Translations under genes and position numbers: made by a program | Assembly: GCA_011634665.1 (NCBI GenBank) | Contig: WAEK01000012.1 | Location: 1,345,001 to 1,409,000 of the forward strand | Source: Mortierella sp. BCC40632 | Taxonomy: Eukaryota; Mortierellomycota; Mortierellomycetes; Mortierellales; Mortierellaceae | Direction: 5' to 3' | DNA: 64,000 nt | The notes under the pieces: generated by a model | Database searches by the model: none | What the model was told of the DNA's origin: nothing | What the model saw: only the letters and a program-made list of their open reading frames with translations | In this document: positions 43,601 through 56,243 of the stretch, piece by piece | Numbering within the stretch: the stretch's first letter is position 1 | Layout: every line of letters starts with the position of its first letter

Positions 43601-46600
43601 CCGCGCCTTTTTTTTTTTTCGCGTCCCTCAATACAGACTCAAAGGCAGTTCTGGAAACAATAGCACTCACTCTACAATATTCTGGAGTCCTTTACTAATC
43701 TCTTTTTATCATATATGTTCCACAAATCAATAACAATCATCGACGACCTAGGCGAATACAGGAACAATTCAGCCTACAGTTATGCACAGTTGATTGCTGC
43801 TGCCAAATTGGACCCTCATTGCGCTGGCGCTTTCACCTATCTTGGTCACTACTACCGTGAGGTCATCCAGGACGATGCTCGTGCCGAGAAATGTTATCAA
43901 CATGCATTCACCCTCGACCCTCGTGAGAGTGCTGCAGGTGAACATTTGAGCGACTATCTCTTGAGCTCGGGCAGTCTGGAAGGCGCCATGGATATCTATG
44001 AACGTGTGATCGAGGCCTCCAAAGATCATCGTTCCAACAACTGGGCACTTCTTCGATTGGGATTTGCAGAATTGATCCGAGGCAATAACCTCGAGGCCAT
44101 GAGTGCATTCCAAAAACTGTTGCGAAATGATGTCAAGAATCCTCTTGCATGGGAGGGTGTAGCCGAGGCCTATCAACATGAGGGACGGTATATGGCCGCC
44201 CTCAAGGCCTTTACCAGGACAAAAGAACTCTTGCCGGATTCTACAGTGGCTGTCTATCACATTGCAAGGGTCCACCAACGATTGGGTATGTACCCCGAGG
44301 CCATTGAACATTACGAGGCAGCTCTTGAGCAGGCAGAAAAGAATCAGGAGCCTCGTCATGTCCCCTCGTTGATGGGTATTGCCGAGAGTTATTTGGAACA
44401 GGGCAAAGAATTCTTTGTGACGGGATGCTATGGACGATCGGCCGAGTTTTTGGGTCATGCACTCGAGTATGCTCATCAGTTATTGGTGTTGGATAATCAG
44501 ATTCTGTCGGCTTGGAAACTGGTGGGTGATGCTTGTCTTGCTTATCGGAGTGTCCCAAGATATCTCCATCTTTGTCCATTCAAGACATTGAAGTCGATGG
44601 TAGAGATTCTACCCGAGGATACGAATCAGTTGCTTCACTTTCCGACTACAATGGATGAAGCACCGTTGAGGGCGCTTGACCAAATCTTGGCCATGGATGT
44701 ATCCGAGTTGTTTGAGGCTTCGACGACACTGAGTACCGAGACTTTGGATACAATCTTTACGGTGGCTGGAATGGCTTTCAAGCAAGCCAATGTTCTGAAT
44801 GGGAACGAAGGTCATCAGGCGGCTCAGTTTTGGTACGACATTGCATTGAGTTATTACTATCGACATGAGAATGCACTCCGGATAAAGGATGGTGGTGGGG
44901 TGACAACAGAGTCCAAGACGACGACAACGATGATGACGACGACTCCATGGCTTGGTGTGACCATGCGGTGTCTCAAGGCTTCGTTGCAGTTTGAGGATGA
45001 TAATCCTGTGGTGTGGAACGCTCTTGGAGTGGCCTCGATGACGACCAATGCCAAGATTAGTCAGCATGCGTTCATCAAATCGATTGAGCATGACCCCAAG
45101 GTAAAAGAGAGAGAGAGATGCTGAACCTTGGGAGCAAATGTTTGAGAAAGAGCTACAGGTCTTCAATCCGTGTTTTTAACTTTTTTTTTGTTTTTGTTTT
45201 TTGTTTTTTTGTTTCCCCCCTATTGTTGGATAGAACCCTGCCCCGTGGTCAAATCTCGGATATTTGTATATTCTCCATTCAGAACTAGACTTGGCTCTCA
45301 AGGCTTTTACAACAGCTCAAACTCTTGACCCTTCTTTTGCTCAGGCCTGGACCGGTCAGGCTTGTGTGGCCAGTTTATGGGAGAGTCCCGAGGCCACGGC
45401 CTTGTTTGCTCATGCTTGTGAATCGAGTACGGCCTCGGTCTTGGAGGCCAATTATGGTTATGCTGTCAATAGTTTCCGAGATCATGTTCAACTCCTTTCG
45501 GATGAACCAATCTCCACCACTAACAACAGCAACAACAACAACAGTAGCACTCAACAGGCAACCAAGCGGACAACAACAGCAGGGTCTGGAGGAAGAGGCA
45601 ATGCCACCACCTTGTTGGTCACGCCGGCTTTTGCACTTTCGAAATATTTGGAACAACGACCTAGGGATGTAGCAGGTTGGAACCTTTTAGGTCTAATCCG
45701 AGAACGTTTCTTTCAACATCAAGGTGCAGCCGATTGTTTCCGACGAGCGATTGAAATCCAAGAAGAAGAAGAGGTCGAGTCCACGACTCGAGGTTTTCAA
45801 AGACGTCAGGCAATGCTTTATCACAACTATGCTCGTGCCTTGGTTTCGATGCAGGATTTCAATCAGGCCGTGATGGCTTATGAACGATCTCTCGAGTTGG
45901 AAGGACCCGAGGCTAGTCCGAGTCGAGTTCGAACATGTAAACATTTAGGAGCAGGATTGGCTCTTTACTATGCAGGGGAATTGGAAAAGAGTCTACAAAT
46001 GTTTGAAACGGCCTTGGCAGAGACGGAACAGGTGACAGGAATGGAGGCGTCACGAGACGATGTCGTTGTCTTGTTGAGTCAAGTCCTTTGGGCCCTTGGA
46101 GGAGAAGAACAAAGAACGGTGGCTAAACAAGAATTGTTTCGATGTATTGCTCAGTCCCCTATGTATCTTCGAGCCATCTTTGGGTTAGGAGCCATGGGAC
46201 TTGTTCAGGATGACGAAACCTTGGCCACTGCTGCTTTGAAAGAAGTTCTCAAGTTCTCGAGAGCAGAATTACAGGCACTGGACCCAGATATGCAAGCGGA
46301 TGAAATGGTGGCTCACTATTATCAATTGTTGAGTGAACATCGATTGGCGACGGCGACGTTGGCCAAGGCGGTACATGAGCGACCTTCAGAAGCCCTGGCT
46401 TGGCAACGATTATCCGAACATTTGTCTCAGTCAGCAGCGACATGGGGGGCAGGAGGTGGGGCAACGTATTCAGTTGCGGCATCGAATGCACGAGCGGCAG
46501 TAGAACGAATGCAAAGACGAGAGACGGTGGAAGCACGAGTGTTGTCGGAGGCCTATGTTCAATGGGCAGGAACGACCTTGTTGGCGGATATGGAACGGAT

Positions 46601-46790
46601 GCAAAAAGTGGCAGGATGGAAGAATGTCAAGAAGGAAAAGATTGAAGAAGAAGAAAGACAAAGTGTTGAACGTGTCCGAGCAGCGACTATGGTGGCGCAA
46701 CGGGCGGTGATGGCTGCACCTTGGAATCACAAGGCATGGCAAGTCGTTGGAGTGGCCATGCAGGAATTGATTCAGAAAACAGATCCTTAG
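40648..46790 (+). CDS. SKI3: Ski3-like TPR scaffold of the Ski complex, 1478 aa
   Basis: Nine exons: 40648-40766, 40998-41106, 41238-41323, 41493-41799, 41943-42484, 42600-42729, 42901-43138, 43752-45100, 45234-46790. All junctions keep frame. The protein begins with a TPR (INLKNAREAITSKSYDDALK ... VLDVDPNNYMG) and holds tetratricopeptide repeats along its length (for example FSGLAYQNLNQPDKGEAAYK, AFTYLGHYYREVIQDDARAE). Length and N-terminal TPR layout match Ski3 of yeast and TTC37 of animals, the scaffold that links Ski2 helicase and Ski8 for 3'-5' mRNA decay by the cytoplasmic exosome. A Thr/Met-rich insert (~44910-44945) and an Asn/Ser/Gln insert (~45515-45560) are low-complexity. Intron 7 is unusually long and contains a foldback element. 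Confidence 0.88.
43203..43588. mobile_element. Foldback/MITE-like element in Ski3 intron 7
   Basis: Left arm 43203-43266 and right arm 43520-43588 are inverted copies ~65 bp long: both contain CCCAATACGAATCCCAATACG at one end and (in the same orientation) an AGTT[TC]GTATAGAGG end, with a shared CTGCCT core. A second, internal hairpin lies at 43377-43428 (TCTATACAAATCCCAAT inverted). A 25-bp poly-A sits between. No ORF, so it would be non-autonomous. Part of the arm (AGGCAGTTCT) recurs at 43642. I could not define a target-site duplication by eye. Confidence 0.6.
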
Positions 46791-46935
46791 AAGACTCTTT
46801 TTCTCTCTCATTCTCTCTCTTTTTTTTAAAAAAAAAACCTCCAAAACTCGAATAAACAAGTAGAAAATATAAAAAATTTGAGTGTCTTTATTCGCTTTCA
46901 GAACAGGGGGGGCCTCAGGTTGTTTGCTGTTGCTG

Positions 46936-46976
<41 letters not shown>

Positions 46977-48615
46977 AGGGGTGAGAGAGAGACGGATAGT
47001 GGTGATGGTGATGGTGGAGAGAGAGTGAGAGAGAGTGGGAGAAATGGAGTTGAATGGGGACTTCCAAAAAGGTCTGCTTGGTAGTTTTACTCCTTCGTGG
47101 GGGAAAGGTGGTTAATTTTTTTTGTTTTTCTTATTTTTAATTCTTATTTCTGATTTTTTTCTCAAGTTGTTGGTTCGTTACTTGGACATCAGGGAATGTG
47201 ATGAGGAAAGGCGGGAAGAAGGTGGAAGAGGAAAATGTTTACGGACAAAAAAAAAAAAAAAAAAAAAAAAAATTTATGGGAAAAAGGAATGGGGAAAAAG
47301 GGTAGGTGGATTGGATGGGCTGTGTTGGAGGGTGTTTTTTTTTTTTTAAGAGTGGGATAAACATTGGTCGAGTAGGAGGAGATAGTGCACAAGACAGGAG
47401 TTCAGAATTGGGAAGTAATCACAAGTGAAGATCAAACAAAGAGAGAAAGAGAGAAGAAAAAAAAAAAAAAAGAAAGAAAAAAAAGGGTAGGATCAAGTAG
47501 GGTGCAGAACAAAAAAAAAAGAAAGAAAGAAAAGAAAGAGCATAGTAGCACACAAGGAAGAATGAGGCTAATGATACAAAGCACAACAAATGAAAGAGAC
47601 TCGACGAACAAAGAAGAAGCTACTGGGACACACAAAAAAGAAAGGAAAAGAAAAGAAAAAAGAGAAAGATGCTTGCAACAGAGAAGACATGGGAATCTGA
47701 TCAAAGAAAAGAACGCCATGGATTCAGATGCAGGAGCATTTGTCCTATATTGGGCGAAAGCAAATAACACGCCAGGACAGAATCAAAGAAAAGAAAAGAA
47801 AAAGAAAAAGAAAAGGGAAACGAATCGATCGTGTGGGTATAGTAACAGCGCCATGAATAAAAACGTGTTTGAAAGCACAAATCATCAAAACGCAGGACAA
47901 ATACCAACGCAGACACAACAGTGAAGAAAGAAAAGAAAGAAAAGAAAAGAGAAGAAAAGAAAAAGAAAAAAAAACTCACGCCAATGCAGGCCCACACAGA
48001 CATAAAAGTAGAAAAAGAGTACACTCCTCTTCCCTCTTTCCTCCCCTTTTGACAAAAAACATCAAAGGGGGAGAACAAGAATAAAGAAAAGAAAGGATCA
48101 TAATAATAATAATAAAAAGGCACGGACTAGGAAAAGGAATGTACAGGAAATCTGGAGATGGATGAGAGGGGGGGCTAATACACAGACAGAGAAGAAAGAA
48201 ACACAAGGCCTCCTTTGTCCCAATCGAACCAAAAGATAGAAAAGAAAGAGATCAACGGAGGTTGCAGATTTGGGGTCCAAGAAGGCATCGGGTATGGAAA
48301 AGAAAAAGAAAAAAGCAGAGCAAAGAGAAAAGAAAAAAGAAAAAAGAAAAAGATGAAAAGGGAGAAAAAAGGAATAAAAGCACAACAAGTAATAGTACAA
48401 GGTGAACGGATCGCAAAATGGATAATAAAAAAAAAAAGAGGAAAAAAAAAAAAAAAAAGAAAAGAAAGAGCCAGAAGAGAAAAGGAACACCTCGCATATT
48501 TGTGGGCAAGGAAAGGAAAAGGATGGACCATGTTTGCCTCATTCTTCACCTCCCCTCCACCCATTGGATTGATTTGTTTGCTTGTTGTGGGTGAGAGGGA
48601 TATCACTCTCCTCCT
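46791..48615. other. Convergent intergenic stretch, purine-rich
   Basis: Between Ski3 and the minus-strand decapping-activator gene. Holds poly-T 46940-46969, poly-A 47248-47271, and 1 kb of A/AG-rich sequence (47430-48480) giving only Lys- or Phe-rich shadow ORFs. No gene. Confidence 0.6.
46940..46969. repeat. Poly-T tract ~30 bp followed by A run
   Basis: T run directly followed by seven A, forming a small T/A palindrome beyond the Ski3 3' end. Confidence 0.9.
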
Positions 48616-50617
48616 CTATTGGCCCTGGATCTTTAACAACATGCGGATGTTGCGGCTGATCTCCATCAGCTGATCGTCGCCGTTGTTGCCGTTCGTCGTC
48701 ATCATCGGGCTCTCACTTGGCATGAAACCCGATGTGGCCATGCGCTCAGGGACGTTGTAGCCACCATAACCATGGAACTGCTGCCGCTGCTGATACTGCT
48801 GCTGCTGCTGGTGATAGTGGTGGTAGTGGTAAGGACTGGGCGAAGCAGGCATCGACAGATGACCAGCCCAGGGAGCCATGGGTGGCATTGGCTCCGCCAC
48901 TCGGTACGACATGCTGTTCAAATGAGGAGCAGCAGCCTCGGCAAAGAAGGGCATCTGTGCTGCTGGCTTCTCTGCAACGGGTTCGACCTGGCTGACCGAG
49001 CGGTTGAAGGCTGGGATGGGCAAAGAGGTCGGTGCAGGAGCATTGTGAAAGGTTGGACCTGCATAGAGCTTGTTGGTCTTGTCGGTCGTCGTCGTCGTCG
49101 CCAAGAATGTCTTCTCGGCGGAGTTGGAACGGTGAACCGCAGCACTCTCCGCGGCCACGGACACCAATGGACGATGGGGAGGATAGGTCATGGTTTGGGC
49201 AGACATACTATGGGGTCGGAGAACACACACACACACACAAACACACACACGCAGAGAGAAACACAGACACAAGCACATATAATACAACGCATATAAACAA
49301 AGACAGAAAAAAAAACACACAAATGCAGAGACAGACAGATGCATACACATACAGATTGAGAAGAGAGAGAGAGAGAGAGAAAGAGGAGAAGAGACACATC
49401 ATGCCCCCACGGGAGAGAACACACGGGACACAGACATCATCGAGACGCATACATACATGAAGGAAGGGGATGAAAGACAAGGACACGTCGAGGACAAGGA
49501 TAATAAAAAAAAAAAAGCAGAAAGGAGGTATGAATGAATAAGAGGGTAGAGAGTGCATGCGTGTTTCTGTGAGTTGCACAGAGAGAAAGAGAAAGAGCAA
49601 GAGATGGAGAAAGAGAAAGAGAAAGAGAGACAGAGAGACAGAGAGACAGAGAGACAGAGAAAAAGAGAGACAAAGGCCCCGCCCCAATGCTCGATTCCAG
49701 CTCGGGCCATTTCTCTGTGTCCAGGTCCAAATGCCCAGACAGCAGCAAGGGAGCAAGGTGAGCGTCTCTTGGTCGGGGAAACCAGGGAGAGAGGAGCACA
49801 GCGCCCAATGATGCCAGAATGGATATAAAGATAGAGGAAGAGATAGAGAGGAGGGGCCAAGGGGGGGGGGACATTCATCCACATCCACATCCAACAAAGA
49901 CTTGGCTTACCCATAGCGAATAGGAGGAACAACAGGGGCCGAGCTAGGTCGCTCGGGGAGACGAGAGACGGGGAAACCCTGGCGGAGACCAGAGATGGGC
50001 GTGCGGCGGAGCGATGGCTCCGAATCATCCGAGTCCGAGGAGGAAGGGGGACTGGAGGGGTTGAGGGGGCTATGGTCAAGGCCAGCCATGTCCTGCTCGG
50101 CCTCTGTAAGGGATTCGGCCACAGACTCCATGTCCTTGCGACGTTGAGTGCGGCGGACCTTGGAGCCAGACTGCTGCTGTTGCTGCGGTTGCTGCGACTG
50201 CAACTGCGACTGGGGGCGAGGCTTTAGAGAGGTGCGCGGGTATTGGTTGGATGTGCGCTGTTGCTGCTGCTGCTGCTGCTGCGGCTGCACAGACGAGTTC
50301 AAAGTCGCAGAGGCAGAGGAACGCTTGGAAGGAGTAGCAGCGGAGGCCTTGGAAGGAATAGAAGCAGACAAAGAGGAGGAAGGAGAAGAACGTTGGGGCG
50401 AAGGCATGGACTGAGGACGGGTCTGTCCTTGGGGACGAGAGGGAGAGGACATGGAAGAAGAAGAAGAGGAGGAAGAGTGACGGGTATGGCTCTGAGGAGG
50501 AGCAGTTGTGCTAGCACTCTTGCGATTCCTTTGAGCGCGGTGAGCTTGGGAAGGAGCTTGGATAGGAGCAGCGGTAGACATGGGAGAAGCGGATATCGTT
50601 GCTACGGAAGAATGCAT
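48616..50617 (-). CDS. PNRC/Edc1-type mRNA decapping activator, 432 aa
   Basis: Two exons, 50617-49911 and 49207-48616, joined in phase 2 (Gly codon), intron 703 bp with GTAAGC donor. The protein is almost wholly disordered: Ser/Pro/Gln-rich with Gln runs. At about residues 284-303 it carries YAGPTFHNAPAPTSLPIPAF, which I recognise as the PNRC/Edc1 short motif (Y-A-G-x-x-F ... S/A-P-x-P-x-x-L-P-x-P) that binds the EVH1 domain of Dcp1 and stimulates Dcp2. KVRRTQRRKDMESV in exon 1 and ISRNIRMLLKIQGQ at the C-terminus are further candidate conserved blocks. Cytoplasmic decapping bodies are the expected site. It neighbours, convergently, the Ski3 gene of the opposite decay direction. Confidence 0.8.
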
Positions 50618-51953
50618 TTGTGATGTGAGGATGGCTAGATGGGGAAGGGAAGAGGAGGGAGGAATGATGAGAGTGAGAGAGAGATGAGATTTTAGAGAGA
50701 GAGAGAAAACGGTTAAAATGGATGAATGGATTTTGGAAGAGCGAAAAGATTAACTGGCGGAGCAGAAGAAAGAGGAGAAGAAAAAGAAGAGAAGAGAGAG
50801 AGAGCAGAAAAATAAAAAAAAAAATTGAGAGTGAAAGGGAAATAACGTGAGAGTGAGAGTATATGAGAGTGTGAGAGTGAGAATGAGAGTGTGAGAGTGA
50901 GAGTGAGAGTGTGAGAGTGAGAGAAAAAGTGAGAGAAAGAGCAAAGTGAGCAAAGTGAGCCAGGCGCACTGGGCGGCTTGGTTTGGACTGTGCGCTGGAG
51001 AGGAGAGAAGTGGGACGAGTGGAAGGCGGGGTATTGCAGGAGGGTGGGTGGTAGAAGTTGTTGAGGGTAGGGTAAGAAAGCGGGCAGGGGGGGAAGAAAA
51101 GAACAGACAGACGGAGACAGATCAGACGAGAGACAGACAGACGATCAGACAGACAGACTGGAAGAGAGAGAGAGAACGGGAGAGAGTCTCGGCGCGGTCG
51201 AGGGAGAAAGAGTTGAGTGCGGCCCCCACGGCGGATCTGCAGGCTGTTGCAACTTTGGGCAGAACGACGATGGGGGCGAGAGAGGTGCGCGGGAGAAAGA
51301 GAGCTGTTGCTGCTGGGCTGGGGAGAGGAGACGAGCGTGTGTGTGCGGAGGGGGCGGTGGATGCAGCAGCAGATGGACCGCAGCTGGACGCAGAGGAGGG
51401 GAGGGGATGGGATTGTTGGGGACTGAGACGGGTCTGTCGCAAAGGGAAAAACAGAGAAGCCGAGGAAAGTGACGGGTATGGCTCTGAAAAAACAGAGGGC
51501 GCCGAGCGAGAGCTTGGGGAAAAAACGCGATTTGATGACAGAGAGAGAAGAATATGGAAAAGAGGGGGGGAGAAACCAAAAAAAGAGAGAAAACGAAAAA
51601 AAAGCCGATTAGTCAGAAATGGACGGCAAAAAGATATTGAAAACATAGAGAGAGAGAGAGAGAGAGTTAAAAAAAAGGAGGGGGGAAGAAAAAGAAAAAA
51701 GAGGAGGAGGAGGAAAGAGGAAGAGAAGGAAAGACGGAGAGAGAGAGAGAGAAAGAGAAGAACTGGGATGATGGAGTGATGGGATGGTGAATGATGGGAA
51801 TGGAGAAAGGAATGGGAGAGAGGAGAAAAGAGAGAAGAGGATGAGAGAGAAAGAAAAAAAAAGTGAGTCTCCCCGCGGCACACCTACAAAAAAAAACCGC
51901 ATGCAGCTTGCCCCGACCGGGACGGCGGAAAAATCATCCTTGAGCTCTTCTCT

Positions 51954-52008
<55 letters not shown>

Positions 52009-52710
52009 CCAGGCAAATAGCCATTTGGAGCTCATCATAGCCCAACCAAAGCCAGACAGCCGGCCCAGTCAACCCAGCCAGCCCCAGCCAAGATGAGAAA
52101 TAAAAAAAAAGAGACACACCACTGACTGGGCGGAGGATTATGACCCCCTTCTGCGACTCGTTGCATATTGGGTTTTTTTTCCTCCTTCCTTCGTCCCTTC
52201 GGTCCTTCTCTTTGCCTTCTCGTCTCTCTCCTCTCACTTATTAGCTGTGGTCCGGTGCTGTCCTGCTGTCTGCCGATTGGTTGACCTCGCAGAATGAGAC
52301 TGAACTTTTCTCTAACTCTCTCTCTCTCTCTCTCTCTTCCACGATCACACGTACATATTCCCAGATGCCTGTGTACGTACGTGGCATAGCCAAGCTTGCC
52401 TTTTTCCTTTTTCAGGACATTGACTGGCTGACTGACTGCTCCGCCCATGTGAGATATCCGATCGATTGATCTAGCCGCGTCCGCGTCCACACATTCGTTC
52501 GTCATTGCTGGATTGAGTTTTCTTTTTCTTTGGATCCGAGCCGGCTCTCTGCCTTTATTTTTTTTTTCTCTCTTTTCATCTTCATCTTCCCCTATTTTTT
52601 ACCATTGATCCATCCCCCTTTTTGAAACAAGCATCTGCTCTTCACACATTTACCTTTTCCGAAACTCTTTCACATCCCTTTTTTTTTATTATTTGTCCCG
52701 TTGCATCTTC
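50618..52710. other. Divergent gap between the decapping activator and scramblase genes
   Basis: GA/GAGT repeats at 50840-50945 and 51640-51760, a (TC)n at 51957-52005 and a T/C-rich leader before the scramblase. Reading frames are Arg/Glu or Ser/Leu-rich repeat shadows. No gene seen. Confidence 0.6.
51957..52005. repeat. (TC)n microsatellite
   Basis: About 24 TC units. Confidence 0.95.
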
Positions 52711-54652
52711 ATGTCGGGATTCCACCGAGCCGCGTCCTCGGCCACGCTCTCCCAACGGACCCTCCAAAGGGCTTTCCTCTCCCAGCTGCAGCCTCGACCT
52801 GTACTCTCCACCAGAGCTGCATACGTCCATCACAGTTTTTCCTCAAAACCACCGCTGCAGCCCCTTTCTTCTCGTCTACACTACTCCTCTCTCCGACGGC
52901 CAAGAGACGTCTCCAACAGTACACGCGGCGGAAGACTTGCGGCGCGAACCAACGCTCCTTCACGTGCGCGGATCATAGCCGAGAACAACAGGGCTACACT
53001 CGCCGGTGCAACCCCTATCATCAATGCTCAGCATGCACCCATTCTCGAGAACCAGGCTGTTGTCCCAGGCTTGGATGTCGCTGCCACTCCCGCCGTCGTT
53101 CCCGAAGACCCGTCCGGTGTGTTGCAGCCTCATGACACGGCAGCACAGCTCCTTAGTCAACCAGCTCTTGTCATGACCCGTCAAATCGAGATGATGAACG
53201 GTAAGTCTCTCACTCGCTCTTGCTCTTTTTAATTTGTTTTTATTTTTTTTTTAAAGAAAAAGACAACTGACCACGAAGGGAACTATATATGTAATAATGA
53301 ATGAATGACCATTAGTGCTCGTGGGATTTGAACAGGCCAACAAATATGCGATCGTCGATCCCAGTGGACAACCCATCGGATTTATTGCAGAGGAAGACGC
53401 CTCGATGGCCAAGGCAATGGGCCGCCAGCTTCTTCGGACACATCGACCCTTCAAAGCCTCTGTACTGGATCTTCACGGGAATGAGGTTCTCAAGATTCAC
53501 CGACCTTTTGCTTTCATCAACTCACGGATCATGATCTCGACCCCAGACGACCGACTCATCGGTGAGGTCCAGCAAGAATGGCATCTCATCCGCAGGCGGT
53601 ATAATCTCTTTACAGTCGAACAACCCGAATCCGATGACTCGACCTTCTCCACCTCTGACTCTAGGACGACGGCAATCTCGACAGAAAAGGTAGATCCAAG
53701 GAAATTGAACCGTGTCCAGTTTGCTCATATCGATGGAGGTTTCCTTGCTCTTGATTTTGATATGCAAGATGAGCAAGGTCGCGCCATGGCCAGTGTCAAC
53801 AGGAACTTTGTTGGATTTGCTCGAGAGCTCTTTACAGACTCTGGACAGTACGTACTCCGGTTTGATGCGGCTGTTGTTCAGGATCTGCAACTTCAACAGG
53901 GACTTGGATACACCACTGCTTCTCTGGCGCCTTCCTCTTCTTCATCATCTTCAACCGCCGACAGTTCTAGTGCTGAATTGGAGAAAGCAAAAGAGATTCA
54001 GGCCAACAAGGATGAGCAGGCTTTGGCTCAATTGGAAGACCGAGGTGGACTTACTCTGGACCAGCGTGCTATCATGCTTGCCTGTGCTGTCAGCATTGAC
54101 TTTGATTATTTCTCACGCCACTCTGGCAACGGGTATGTTGAAGTCTCTTTTTTCTTTTTTCTTGTTCTTGTTCTTTTTCTTTTTTCTTGTTTTTATTGCT
54201 ACCATGAATACAAGACACAAAGTTCTAGTAACTAACATCTCGAGATTTTTTTTTTTAAAAAAAAAAAAAAAAATAGTGGAATTATGCCAACTCCTTTCCT
54301 CTTTGGTGGCGCAGGTGCACCCGTACCAAGTAGTAGCTCGGACAACCCCGCAGGAGCCGTGATTGGCGCGGGAGCGGGAGCAGGAGCAGGACAAGTGTTT
54401 GGTGGAATGGGTGGAGAAGCAGGAGCAGCAGGAGGAGCAGCAGGAGCAGCAGGAGAGATGCCTCCTTCTTCGTCCCCTGGCGGAGGATCCTTTTCGGATT
54501 CCTGGGGAGGTGATGTAGGAACAGGAGCAGGAGCAGGATCAGCGACCAATGATTGGGGAGAGGAGGTCTGGTCCGAGGATGCAAGTGCGCCCGAAGACTC
54601 GGACTCTAGCTGGATGGACACTCTCGGTGACTTTTTTGGCGGCGACGACTAA
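52711..54652 (+). CDS. Phospholipid scramblase family protein, probably mitochondrial, 560 aa
   Basis: Three exons, 52711-53200, 53316-54132 and 54277-54652, phases 1 and 2. The N-terminus (MSGFHRAASSATLSQRTLQR) is Arg/Ser/Leu-rich without acids, a likely mitochondrial presequence, as in yeast Aim25 and animal PLSCR3. From residue ~164 the scramblase domain runs through NKYAIVDPSGQPIGFIAEED, FKASVLDLHGNEVLKIHRPF, GEVQQEWHLIRRRYNLFTV and FAHIDGGFLALDFDMQDEQG, ending LDQRAIMLACAVSIDFDYFS. Exon 3 encodes a Gly/Ala-rich tail and an acidic C-terminus (SWMDTLGDFFGGDD). The last intron ends in T10A18-TAG, a 3' splice site behind a poly-A run. Scramblases move phospholipids between bilayer leaflets; activity here is inferred. 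Confidence 0.9.
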
Positions 54653-54943
54653 GCGAGCAAATTTGTGACTGCGAGGATAGGCAACCAAGCAACCAAGCAA
54701 CCAAGTAACCAAACCCAACCAAGCAGTAGCAGCAGCCAGCAGTAGACGACTTTTCTAGGGGGACGTTCAATAGAAGCAAAAAAAAGAGTATCATAAAACC
54801 CTTTTTTTTTTTTTCATTCATTTTATTTCTTGCCCTTTTCTCTCTCTCTCTTTCTCTCTTCTCTAGATCAACTCCATCTCGAGTTCAACATTCCTCTTTC
54901 CTTACATTAATAAACCACCCCTCCTTTCTTCCTCATCAAAACC

Positions 54944-56034
54944 ATGCCTCGTATTGAAGTCTTTTCCGATTTCGACGGAACCATTTCACTCCACGACACT
55001 GGCTGTGTCATTATCGACACTGGTTGTGGCTACGAGAAGCGCCGAGAGATGGACCATCTCATCCTCCGCCATGAAATGACCTTCCTGTAAAAAAACCCCC
55101 TCTTGTCTCTCTTGTTCTCTTTTGTCTCTCTTGATCATATCGAACATCACTAACCTCAGCTGCTTTGTTCTCCTTTCTCTCTCTCTCTGCTTACTGCTCC
55201 TTCTTCCTGGGAAAATATAGCGAGGGAATGGACTTTTGGTGGTCCAACGTCAAGCTCACCTTTGACGAGGGCATGCAGCTCCTCAAGGAGGTCCCCATCG
55301 ACGTTGGCTTCCTCCAGTTCTATGCCTATGCAAAGTCCAACGATATCCCCTTTTCGATCGTCTCTTGCGGACTCGACATCATCATCCGCGAGTATCTGTC
55401 CTGGCACCTGGGCAAGGCCGAGGCCAATGAGCTGACCGTCCTTGCCAACTATGCACAAGTGATCGATCGTCAATGGAAGGTGACCTACTATGACAACTCG
55501 CCCCATTCACACGACAAGAGCACTTGCATCAAGGACTCGAAGGAGGCCTTTAAGCGACACCTTGTCCAGGACCAGATCGAAAAGATTCATGAGCATGAGA
55601 CAGAGGTGCAGCGCAGGGAGCAGCACGTCATTGTCTTTTGTGGCGATGGTATCTCGGACCTGAGTGCTGCCCGTGAGGCCGATGTCCTGTTTGCTCGCCG
55701 AGGAAGGTAACGTTGACCTCTGTTGTAGTACATCTCTACTGCGCTTGCTTGCTTGCTTTTTTTTTTTTTTTTTTTTGTTGGTTATGTTATTAGTCTGTCT
55801 GACTCACACGGGAACTGGGTACCACTCGCTCGGAATGATCCTTCTTTCTTTCTTTCTTTCTTTCTTAGGGACCTGGAAAAGTATTGCCGGACACACCGTA
55901 TCCCATTCTTGCCATTCGATACGTTTGACCAGGTCCGCGAGCTGATCCAGGGACTCAAGGACAAGAGTCTCACTATGGAAGAGGTCAACAAGCGTCAACA
56001 GATCGAGTGCAACGTGGAAGTAGACGCCATCTAG
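54944..56034 (+). CDS. Pyp1-like HAD phosphatase (polyol-phosphate phosphatase family), 264 aa
   Basis: Three exons, 54944-55086, 55221-55706 and 55869-56034, both junctions in phase 2. HAD motif I is FSDFDGT (D9 nucleophile, D11), motif II lies near SIVSCGLDIII, and motif IV is FCGDGISDLSAAREAD. WKVTYYDNSPHSHDKS and RDLEKYCRTHRIPF resemble yeast YNL010W (Pyp1), a phosphatase that removes damaged or excess polyol phosphates. Length is normal for the family. Exon 1 contains the whole active-site loop and would be missed by a simple ORF call. It follows the scramblase by ~290 bp on the same strand and converges on the secreted-protein gene at 56244. Confidence 0.9.
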
Positions 56035-56243
56035 AAAAGAATAGATAAATAGAAAAAAAAAGGGGGCTCGGTCGGGTCTTTTTTTATATTTTTTTTTACA
56101 ACCAAAATATAGAATGTCCACATCCCTTAGACAACCTTTCTTTTCTTTTCTTTTTTTATTTTTTTTATTTATTTATTTATTTATTTATTTTTTTTGAAAG
56201 TCAAAAAGTTCGAGTCTGATGCTTGTCTCTATAAGAAATGAAA

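Noticed and set aside
47430..48500. Lys-rich and Phe-rich long ORFs on both strands
   Set aside because: Products of A/AG-rich simple sequence, not genes.
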